13,338 bases of DNA from Shimia_B sp039198835 (lineage in GTDB: Bacteria > Pseudomonadota > Alphaproteobacteria > Rhodobacterales > Rhodobacteraceae): positions 1-13,338 of the forward strand of contig JBCCTH010000065.1 in NCBI GenBank assembly GCA_039198835.1, read 5' to 3'. The notes under the pieces were generated by a model that made no database searches, was not told the origin of the DNA, and saw only the letters and a program-made list of their open reading frames with translations. Made by a program: the position numbers and the translations under genes. Positions 7,838 to 13,338 of the stretch are shown here, one piece after another (within the stretch, counting starts at the first letter, position 1; every line of letters starts with the position of its first letter).

Positions 7838-9096
7838 AAAAGCATGTCGTTCTCGTCACCTTGGGCACCTATGGCGATATTTTAACTCGCATCGCTTTGG
7901 CAGAGGCCCTTTTGCGCTGCGGCGCGCGCGCCACCATTGTCACCTATGCCTATTTCGAGGATTTGGTGCGCGCCTCGGGGGCTGATTTCCGGCCCGTGCC
8001 GGGCGACCCGCGCGTTATCATCGCCAATGCGAAGCAAGATACGTTTCAAGGGGCCGCCGATGGCGATCCGGAGGCTTACGCCGCCGATCTCAAGGCCTAT
8101 ATCGAAGCGCGGCGCGAGCGCGCGCTTTCTTTGATTGATGCGGCCTTTGAGGCCTGCCGTGACGCGGATCTCATTGTTTACGGGATCACGTCGATCTTTT
8201 CAGTTTCCCTCGGCGAGGCGCTGGGCATCCCCACGCGCGCAGCGCTCAATGTGCCATTTACGCCGACCGATCTTTTCGCCGCCGTCATCGCGCCCATGGA
8301 CCGCTACCCGCGGCCCGCTTTCACAAAAGCCAGCCACCGCCGCGCCAATCGCGCGATGGGCCAAAGCTATACCCCGCTCATCAATGCATGGCGCGCGACG
8401 CGCACATCGCTGCCGCCATTGGCGCCGCAAGGCCCGCTTGTGGCGCTTGAGAAATCCGCAGAGCCGATCCTTTATGGCTGTAGTCAAACGATTATCCCCC
8501 GCGATCCGAATTGGCCGAAGCGGATCGACGTGGTTGGTGCGTGGCGGCCGCGCGTCATGGCAGATGAGGCACCCGATAATGATCTCGTGCGCTTCATTGA
8601 GGCGGGGGATGCTCCGATTGTGATCGGGTTTTCCTCGGCGCAGATCGAAGAAGAAGACACTGCGCGCATTGCCGGAGCGCTTGAAAAGATCATCGCGCGC
8701 CGAAGAGAGCGGTTTGTGATCCTCTCAGGCTGGATGTCGCTGCGTGTCGCGAGCGCGGCATGCGAGCGTGTGATCACGCTTGCAGAGGCACCCCATGATT
8801 GGCTCTATCCAAGGTCAGCCTGCGTGATCCATGCCGCCGGCGCGGGCTCCGCCCATGCGCAACTTGCCGCGCGGGTGCCGGGCGTCATTATTCCGCTTTG
8901 GGGGGATCAGTTCTTTTGGTCGCGCCGCATGGCGGCAGCCGCGCGCGCCGTTGATATGGGGCATGTCTCGCGCGTGAGTGCCGAGAGCCTGAATGCCGCC
9001 ATCGACCGCGCTTTGGCGCTGCCACGCGAAGACTGGCCCGATGAGCCGCGCGACGGGGCCGACCGCGCCGCGCGCCTCTTCATGCAGGCGCTCTAA
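7834..9096 (+). CDS. GT1-family glycosyltransferase (sterol/macrolide-type, GT-B fold)
   Basis: A 420-residue protein of usual length for the family. The N-terminus (VLVTLGTYGDILTRIALAEA) is the GTxGD-type motif of UGT-like GT-B enzymes. The C-terminal half has the nucleotide-sugar binding region: HAAGAGS from His333, in place of the common HHGGAGT, then VPGVIIPLWGDQ with Asp358 and Gln359, and FFWSRRM. No signal peptide or membrane segment is evident, so it should act in the cytoplasm. Its ATG overlaps the NRPS stop (ATGA), with GGAAG four bases upstream, so it is translationally coupled to the NRPS. By context it should transfer a sugar from a nucleotide-sugar donor onto the released peptide or polyketide, or onto a carrier-bound intermediate. 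Donor and acceptor cannot be read from the sequence. No sugar-biosynthesis genes are in the window, so a common housekeeping donor or genes outside it would be used. Family assignment is firm; role in the cluster is inference. Confidence 0.92.
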   Translation: MKKHVVLVTLGTYGDILTRIALAEALLRCGARATIVTYAYFEDLVRASGADFRPVPGDPRVIIANAKQDTFQGAADGDPEAYAADLKAYIEARRERALSLIDAAFEACRDADLIVYGITSIFSVSLGEALGIPTRAALNVPFTPTDLFAAVIAPMDRYPRPAFTKASHRRANRAMGQSYTPLINAWRATRTSLPPLAPQGPLVALEKSAEPILYGCSQTIIPRDPNWPKRIDVVGAWRPRVMADEAPDNDLVRFIEAGDAPIVIGFSSAQIEEEDTARIAGALEKIIARRRERFVILSGWMSLRVASAACERVITLAEAPHDWLYPRSACVIHAAGAGSAHAQLAARVPGVIIPLWGDQFFWSRRMAAAARAVDMGHVSRVSAESLNAAIDRALALPREDWPDEPRDGADRAARLFMQAL

Positions 9097-9100
9097 AGGG

Positions 9101-10054
9101 TCAGCCGCCGCAATAGGCCTTTGTCGTGACGACGCTCGAAACCTTCACCGTGGTGCCAGAGGGAATGACATATTCACTCTCACCGACACGAACATACCCG
9201 GTTTCGCCAGAAAAGCCCACGGCCGTCGGTGCCCAGTCGAATGTGTAGCCGAGCGATGTCCAGGGATATTCAACCGGGTGTTCCGTTCCGAAGGCGTTGT
9301 AATACTGACGATAAAAGAAATCAGAATGCGCCTCGCAAGTTGTATCACCGGCAGCGCATTGCGCTGGTTGGCCCACGGAGCAGGTCGTTGTGTCCGTCGC
9401 TGAATTGCCGCAGGGCCTGAAGATCGCCGCGCCCGCGCCATCTGCGCTGACTTCGAAGGTCACGAAGTGACTGTTCGTTGAGCCCGGCGGCAAGCCCAGC
9501 CTTTGCTCAACGCGCAGCGCAAGAGAGCGGTCATCGCCAGCGACATCAGCCGCATAGGCGCTACAGAAATCGCCCAAATGGGGCTCAAGCGTCACCCAGA
9601 CATCCGAACCCAGCGTGACGTCTTGACCGACCGGGTAGCGGGAGATGGCCGATGCTCTGATCCATGAGGCGACTTTGTAAGATCCCGTCTGGGGCAGCGG
9701 ATCGAGCGTTTCAACGACTTCGAAAGGCTCGGCTACGGCCATGTCGCGCACCGCTACGACATAGCGGTCATAGCGCGTTTTCAGTCGCAAGGCCTCATCG
9801 ATCTGGGGGATGCACACATTACCGCCCGTGGGCAGCGCGTTAATGTCTGAGATATAATTGAATTGCGGGTCGTCGGTGCGCAGGTTTGTGGCCAAAAGCA
9901 AAGCGAAGCGGAAGGAACTATCCCCAAAGTAGATGTCTGAAAGCTGAGAAAGTCTGGTCTTTTGTTCAATCTTCGGCGTTGCAAGGCAGCTTTCATCAGC
10001 CGTGGCTGCAAGCGGCACCAGGGCAAGGCCCAAGGCGAGAAACATACGCATCAT
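9101..10054 (-). CDS. Secreted cysteine-containing protein with a degenerate LysM-like segment
   Basis: This is a 317-residue protein from the chosen start. The frame is open upstream to another ATG at 10093, but the AAAGGA at 10060-10065 sits 5 bases before ATG 10054 (8 before ATG 10051), and starting here gives a clean signal peptide: MMRMFLALGLALVPLAATA, with likely cleavage before DESC. The mature start (TRLSQLSDIYFGD... through GGNVCIP) resembles a LysM peptidoglycan-binding repeat: a helix with YFGD, an Asn/Leu-rich middle and a closing xxIP. It is divergent, so binding is uncertain. I do not recognise the rest. The mature chain holds eight Cys, several in a CSVGQPAQCAAGDTTC cluster and one three residues from the C-terminus, consistent with disulfides in the periplasm or outside. 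It is convergent with the glycosyltransferase (4 bases apart), so it is probably not part of that operon. The region looks less GC-rich than its neighbours. Confidence 0.75.
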   Translation of the reverse strand: MMRMFLALGLALVPLAATADESCLATPKIEQKTRLSQLSDIYFGDSSFRFALLLATNLRTDDPQFNYISDINALPTGGNVCIPQIDEALRLKTRYDRYVVAVRDMAVAEPFEVVETLDPLPQTGSYKVASWIRASAISRYPVGQDVTLGSDVWVTLEPHLGDFCSAYAADVAGDDRSLALRVEQRLGLPPGSTNSHFVTFEVSADGAGAAIFRPCGNSATDTTTCSVGQPAQCAAGDTTCEAHSDFFYRQYYNAFGTEHPVEYPWTSLGYTFDWAPTAVGFSGETGYVRVGESEYVIPSGTTVKVSSVVTTKAYCGG

Positions 10055-10059
10055 GAATA

Positions 10060-10065
10060 TCCTTT
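10060..10065 (-). promoter_or_regulatory. Ribosome binding site deciding the start of the secreted protein
   Basis: Read on the - strand this is AAAGGA, 5 bases before ATG 10054 and 8 before ATG 10051. No comparable site precedes the upstream in-frame ATG at 10093, which would also add 13 residues ahead of the signal peptide. Confidence 0.65.
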
Positions 10066-10196
10066 GAAAATTGAAGAAAGAGAAGTGTGTCAAGGGTCTG
10101 GCCTCTTGGGCAATCTGTCAATCATGCAGTTATCGGGGCGTCTCTCTCTCTTCTGACCCGGTTCTTTTTTGACAAGGGGTTCTGGCGTCCCGCTTG

Positions 10197-10212
10197 ATAA
10201 TGTATACGTTAT
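10197..10212. promoter_or_regulatory. Putative GntR/FCD-type operator in front of the kinase gene
   Basis: This 16-base near-palindrome (ATAATGTATACGTTAT; 7 of 8 base pairs symmetric) is centred on GTATAC, 30 bases before the ATG of the 3-oxo-tetronate kinase-like gene. A TTGACA hexamer lies at 10169-10174 and TGATAAT at 10195-10201, about 20 bases further on, which is longer than ideal spacing. If that is the promoter, the palindrome overlaps its -10 region, as expected for repression. The same GTATAC core occurs in the regulator/decarboxylase intergenic region at 13049-13058. The rest of the 10055-10241 gap holds a CT-rich run (10140-10153) and TGTCAA hexamers (TTGACA on the - strand) at 10088 and 10116, with no convincing -10 element for the - strand gene. 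Confidence 0.5.
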
Positions 10213-10241
10213 TCGCGAGGTAAGGCGCGGAAGGTCACAGG

Positions 10242-11489
10242 ATGAAGCTCGGCTGCATAGGAGATGATTTCACCGGGTCGAGCGATCTGGCCAACACGCT
10301 GGCGAAAGAGGGCATGCGGGTCACCCAGTATTCTGGCATCCCCGACGGTCCGGCGGGGCCTGATGTCGATGCTGGGGTTGTGGCGCTTAAATCGCGCTCC
10401 TTGCCGGTCGCAGAGGCGGTGGCGCAATCGCTTGCGGCGCTTGACTGGCTCAAAGCGCAGGGCTGCGCGCAATTCTTCTTCAAATATTGCTCAACATTCG
10501 ATTCCACCCCAGAGGGCAATATCGGCCCTGTGGCCGATGCCCTTGCCGATGCGATTGGAGCCGAGGCGATGATTTTCTGCCCTGCCTTCCCGGGGGCGGG
10601 GCGTTGTGTCTATCAGGGGCATCTCTTCGTTCGAGATAAACTGCTCCATGAAAGCGGGATGGAAGCGCACCCCCTCACGCCGATGACCGATGCTGATCTG
10701 CGCCGGTGGCTTGCGCCGCAAACGCGCCGCGCCGTTGGCCATGTGGGAGCGGAACAGGTCTTTGCGGGCGCGGCCGCCATCCGCGCGGCGATTGACGCCC
10801 AAACGGGGCAAGGGAAATCCGCGATCATCGTTGATGCGATCCGCGATGAAGACCTCAGGGAGATCGGGCGCGCGGTCAAAGCCATGCCTTTGGTGACGGG
10901 AGGGTCAGGCGTTGCGCTCGGGCTTCCAGCGAATTTCGGCGCCGAGGCCCGGCGCCCGGACTGGACAGGCCAGCAAGGCGCGGCGCTCATTCTCTCGGGT
11001 TCGTGCTCGAACGCCACGCGCGCGCAGGTTGCCCATCATAAAGCGCGTGCGCCCGCCCGCGAGTTCGAGGCCAGCGCCATTATCGAAGGGCAGCTTGCGC
11101 CAGCAGCGCTCATCGAATGGGCGCTTGCGGGTGAGGGCGTTCCACTTCTTTATACGTCTGCCGATCCCGCGCGCGTGGCGCAGGTTCAGGCGCATTATGG
11201 GCGCGAGGCGTCTGCCGCGGCCATTGAAGCGTTTTTTGCTGAACTGGCGCAAGCGGCCGTGGCGGCGGGCGTGACACGACTGATCACAGCGGGCGGCGAG
11301 ACATCCGGGGCGGTCGTTGAAGCGCTTGAAATCGACACGCTCACCATCGGCCCCGAGATTGCCCCCGGTGTGCCAGCCTTGCGCGCGTCTCCCGATCTCA
11401 CACTGGCGCTGAAATCCGGCAATTTCGGCGCGGAAGATTTCTTTTTGCGGGCGGCCGCGCTCTTGGAGGGATCGCGCGATCAGGTCTAG
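10242..11489 (+). CDS. otnK: Four-carbon acid sugar kinase, 3-oxo-tetronate kinase-like (OtnK/DUF1537 family)
   Basis: A 415-residue protein, normal length for the family. It would use ATP to phosphorylate a four-carbon acid sugar such as 3-dehydro-tetronate (C4-OH) in the cytoplasm, on the route that an OtnC-type aldolase completes to dihydroxyacetone phosphate. The N-terminal sugar-binding domain opens with IGDDFTGSSD (residues 6-15). The C-terminal nucleotide-binding domain shows VTGGSGVALG from 218, SGSCSNATRAQ from 252 and TAGGETSGAVVEAL from 349. AAGG lies 7 bases before the ATG. Relatives with the same fold act on D-threonate, D-erythronate or 3-oxo-isoapionate, so the exact substrate is not settled. 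No aldolase, isomerase, dehydrogenase or transporter of the pathway is in the window; they would have to be elsewhere. A GTATAC-centred palindrome upstream suggests control by a GntR/FCD regulator, perhaps the one encoded at 13071. Confidence 0.88.
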   Translation: MKLGCIGDDFTGSSDLANTLAKEGMRVTQYSGIPDGPAGPDVDAGVVALKSRSLPVAEAVAQSLAALDWLKAQGCAQFFFKYCSTFDSTPEGNIGPVADALADAIGAEAMIFCPAFPGAGRCVYQGHLFVRDKLLHESGMEAHPLTPMTDADLRRWLAPQTRRAVGHVGAEQVFAGAAAIRAAIDAQTGQGKSAIIVDAIRDEDLREIGRAVKAMPLVTGGSGVALGLPANFGAEARRPDWTGQQGAALILSGSCSNATRAQVAHHKARAPAREFEASAIIEGQLAPAALIEWALAGEGVPLLYTSADPARVAQVQAHYGREASAAAIEAFFAELAQAAVAAGVTRLITAGGETSGAVVEALEIDTLTIGPEIAPGVPALRASPDLTLALKSGNFGAEDFFLRAAALLEGSRDQV

Positions 11490-12928
11490 CGCTGCGCAAG
11501 CTCGGCAATGACATCGACCGCCCCCATGATATCGGCGCGCGTCGCGTTGAACTGCCCCACCTGAAACCGGATCACCTTGCGCCCGCTGAAGCTACCCTGG
11601 GTCAGATAGAGGCGGCCATCATCATTTATCCGGTCCACGAGCGCTTGTTGGGCGGCGTCATCTCCCCGTCCGCGAAAGCAAAACAGCGAAAGCTGCGGCT
11701 CGGTGACGATCTCAAATCCGGCAGCGCGGAGCGCCTCGCACGCCTCGCTGGCCCAGCTGATATGGTTGCGCATCCGCTGGCGCAGGTCTTCAAGCCCATG
11801 CGCGCGCATCAGAAACCAAAGCTTTAACGCGCGAAAGCGGCGACCAAGCGGGATCGTCCATTCGCTGTAATTGGTGACCTCGGCGCTGGTTTTGAGAAAC
11901 TCCGGTTCGATCTTTAGCGTGTTGATCTGCGCCGTGGGATCGCGGAGAAACTGCACTGAGCAATCAAACTGCGCGCCGAGCCATTTGTGTGGGTTAAACA
12001 CGATCGAGTCGAACCGGTCGGCGCCGATCCAGATCGGATCGCGCAACTCTTCACAGATCATCGCCGAGCCCGCCCAGGCGGCATCGACATGGGTGTAAAG
12101 CCCCTGGCGCTCGGCGATATCGGCGATGCCGGCGAGATCATCTGAGGCACCGATCCCCGTGCCGCCCGTGATGGCGATGATCCCGGCGGGGATATGGCCC
12201 TGTGCGCGGTCGCGGTCGATGGCGGCGTCAAGGGCCGCGCAATCGAGCGCATAGGTCGCGCCCAGGGTGGGCAGCTTGACAAGATTTGCCTGGCCGATCC
12301 CCGCGACCCAGCAGGCGCGATCAACGGAGGAATGGCATTCCTCATTGACATAGATGCGCAGGTTGCCCTTGCCGCTCAGGCCGTCTTTGTTGCCGGTGAA
12401 GCCCGTGGCGCGCTCGCGCATTGTCAAAACCGCGGAAAGCGTCGCAGACGAGGCGGAATCCTGGATCACACCGGTCATGCCGTTGAGGCCCATGGCTTGC
12501 GCCAGCCAAGCCACCATCTTGCCCTCAAGTTCTGTTGCGGCGGGCGATGTCTGCCAGAGCATGCATTGCGCGGCCATCGTCGAGACGATCTGCTCAGCCA
12601 AAATCGAAACCGGGGCGGCGTTGGCCGGGAAATAGGCAAAGAAGCGGGGATGTTGCCAATGGGTCATCCCGGGCATGATAATGCGCTCGAAATCATCGAT
12701 GATCTGGCCCAGCGGTGTCCCGGTTTCGGGCGGGGCGTCGGCGATCTGCGCGCTGATCTCGCCCGGCCGGGTTTGGGCCCTGACGGGGCGCGCGCCAAGC
12801 GTGCGATAATATTCCGCTGACCATGCCGCGAGATGCGTGCTCCACTTCTCGAACGCGTCCCAGTCGACGGGGGCGCTGCCTTCGGTGATGGCCTCGCCCT
12901 TAAGGCCCTTGCTTTGAAGTTCGTTCAT
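11486..12928 (-). CDS. Group II pyridoxal-phosphate-dependent decarboxylase (aromatic L-amino acid decarboxylase-like)
   Basis: A 480-residue protein, close to the usual length for aromatic amino acid decarboxylases. PLP-binding residues fall where the family has them: His199 in NEECHSSVDRA (stacks on the ring), Asp282 in HVDAAWAGSAM (pyridine nitrogen) and Lys315 in FNPHKWLG (Schiff base). SPAATELE is the typical substrate-side motif. The mobile-loop Tyr is kept (Tyr354 in NYSEWTIPLGRRF), which in this family favours simple decarboxylation over the oxidative aldehyde-forming reaction seen when it is Phe. Expected reaction: an aromatic L-amino acid to the arylalkylamine and CO2; the substrate is not fixed by sequence. 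The start at 12928 is set by GGAGG seven bases upstream; the frame stays open to an ATG at 13189, but that would run antisense through the regulator gene. Divergent from the GntR gene, so probably its target. Confidence 0.9.
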   Translation of the reverse strand: MNELQSKGLKGEAITEGSAPVDWDAFEKWSTHLAAWSAEYYRTLGARPVRAQTRPGEISAQIADAPPETGTPLGQIIDDFERIIMPGMTHWQHPRFFAYFPANAAPVSILAEQIVSTMAAQCMLWQTSPAATELEGKMVAWLAQAMGLNGMTGVIQDSASSATLSAVLTMRERATGFTGNKDGLSGKGNLRIYVNEECHSSVDRACWVAGIGQANLVKLPTLGATYALDCAALDAAIDRDRAQGHIPAGIIAITGGTGIGASDDLAGIADIAERQGLYTHVDAAWAGSAMICEELRDPIWIGADRFDSIVFNPHKWLGAQFDCSVQFLRDPTAQINTLKIEPEFLKTSAEVTNYSEWTIPLGRRFRALKLWFLMRAHGLEDLRQRMRNHISWASEACEALRAAGFEIVTEPQLSLFCFRGRGDDAAQQALVDRINDDGRLYLTQGSFSGRKVIRFQVGQFNATRADIMGAVDVIAELAQR

Positions 12929-12935
12929 CCGCCGC

Positions 12936-12941
12936 CCTCCC
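12936..12941 (-). promoter_or_regulatory. Ribosome binding site deciding the decarboxylase start
   Basis: Read on the - strand this is GGGAGG, seven bases before ATG 12928. This strong site, together with the loss of homology-like sequence upstream, fixes the start and rules out the 87-residue extension. Confidence 0.8.
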
Positions 12942-13037
12942 GCATCTATGCGTGCGCCAGGCAAGCGTAGCCCGCGCCCCTGATCGCCGCAATTGAGCAT
13001 TGCGGCTTGAAAGGGCTTGCAATGGGGGAGGTGGCTC

Positions 13038-13058
13038 TTGTACACATATTGTATACAA
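13038..13058. promoter_or_regulatory. Putative tandem GntR operator between regulator and decarboxylase genes
   Basis: A perfect 10-base palindrome TTGTATACAA lies at 13049-13058. A similar TTGTACACAT lies at 13038-13047, 8 of 10 identical, at an 11-base pitch, so both would face the same side of the helix. The pair sits 13 bases before the regulator ATG. On the - strand, GGGACA (13077-13072) and TACAAT (13054-13049) with a 17-base spacer form a plausible decarboxylase promoter that the palindrome would cover. A-T-rich flanks around a GT..AC core match the general style of FadR/FCD-subfamily GntR operators. The 12929-13037 part of the gap shows nothing else beyond the decarboxylase ribosome binding site. 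Confidence 0.6.
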
Positions 13059-13070
13059 AAAAGATGTGCC

Positions 13071-13338
13071 ATGTCCCCCAAGCAATCCTGCCTCATTGCC
13101 CTGCGCCAAAAGATCCTGGCTCTTGAGCTTGCCCCCGGAGCGGAGCTTGATGAAGCCTCTCTTTGCGAGGCCCACGGTCTTTCGCGCACACCGCTTCGCG
13201 AGGTGCTTCAGAGGCTGGCGGGCGAGGGCTTTGTGACCCTGACGGCGCATCGTGGCGCGACGGTCGCCAGTATGGACCTCGCGCGCATGCGCACGTTCTT
13301 TCAGACCGCGCCGATGGTCTATGCCGGGATCGCGCGGA
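13071..13338 (+). CDS. GntR-family transcriptional regulator (FadR/FCD type), N-terminal part, cut by window end
   Basis: Eighty-nine codons are seen before the right edge. The N-terminus is a GntR winged helix-turn-helix: QKILALELAPGAELDEASL, then the recognition helix region LSRTPLREVLQRLAGEGFV and the wing AHRGATVASM. The following stretch (DLARMRTFFQTAPMVYAGIAR) is where FCD-type effector domains start, so the FadR/FCD subfamily is likely, but the ligand domain is outside the window. Such proteins usually repress neighbouring catabolic genes and release DNA on binding a small acid. The ATG at 13071 is the only suitable start, and its ribosome binding site is weak (AAGA). The gene diverges from the decarboxylase across a gap holding the GTATAC palindrome, so autoregulation and control of the decarboxylase are likely; control of the distant kinase gene is inferred from the shared motif. 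Confidence 0.88.
   Translation, partial: MSPKQSCLIALRQKILALELAPGAELDEASLCEAHGLSRTPLREVLQRLAGEGFVTLTAHRGATVASMDLARMRTFFQTAPMVYAGIAR

Noticed and set aside
9085..9110. Terminator between the convergent glycosyltransferase and secreted-protein genes
   Set aside because: Only four bases separate the stops and I see no stem-loop with a T-run.
10055..10093. Upstream ATG start at 10093 for the secreted protein
   Set aside because: It has no ribosome binding site, and it puts 13 residues ahead of a well-formed signal peptide; AAAGGA supports 10054 or 10051.
10088..10121. Two TTGACA hexamers on the - strand as promoters of the secreted protein
   Set aside because: No acceptable -10 hexamer lies at 16-18 bases from either; too weak to call.
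12194..12820. 208-codon + strand open frame opposite the decarboxylase
   Set aside because: It is antisense to conserved PLP-enzyme motifs; composition explains the open frame.
12929..13189. N-terminal extension of the decarboxylase to an in-frame ATG at 13189
   Set aside because: It would run antisense through the GntR gene and the operator, lacks family-like sequence, and a strong ribosome binding site sits right before ATG 12928.

Overview
The window is GC-rich, densely coded bacterial DNA with little non-coding space. Gene content (hybrid PKS/NRPS, four-carbon acid-sugar kinase, GntR/FCD regulator, LysM-like secreted protein) and codon use fit a Gram-negative proteobacterium. An alphaproteobacterium, perhaps of the Rhodobacterales type, is my best guess. 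That guess is inference; no rRNA or other taxonomic marker is present.

Region 1 (1-9096, + strand) is the 3' part of a biosynthetic gene cluster. Three genes are chained by 4-base stop/start overlaps. The first is the C-terminal end of a megasynthase (ketoreductase plus carrier protein, entering from the left edge). The second is a 2336-residue NRPS with domain order docking-C-A-T-E-C-T-TE. The third is a GT1-type glycosyltransferase. The upstream protein ends in a very acidic tail and the NRPS starts with a TubC-type beta-hairpin docking domain, so the two probably dock. A reduced ketide or hydroxyacyl chain would be passed to an adenylation domain with a valine-like code, the residue would be epimerised to D, and a second condensation would follow on a module with no adenylation domain. 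The thioesterase would then release the product and the glycosyltransferase could decorate it. How the last carrier domain is charged is the main open question.

Region 2 (9101-10241) holds a secreted, cysteine-containing protein with a degenerate LysM-like segment on the - strand, convergent with the glycosyltransferase and 4 bases from it. It is followed by a divergent control region. The base composition is visibly less GC-rich here, and the cluster probably ends at about 9096.

Region 3 (10242-13338) looks catabolic or metabolic. It contains a 3-oxo-tetronate kinase-like gene (+), a group II PLP-dependent amino acid decarboxylase (-), and the start of a GntR-family regulator (+, cut by the right edge). 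The kinase and decarboxylase genes overlap tail to tail by one CTAG tetramer. Similar palindromes centred on GTATAC lie in front of the kinase gene and between the regulator and decarboxylase genes. This suggests that the GntR protein controls both transcription units as well as itself.
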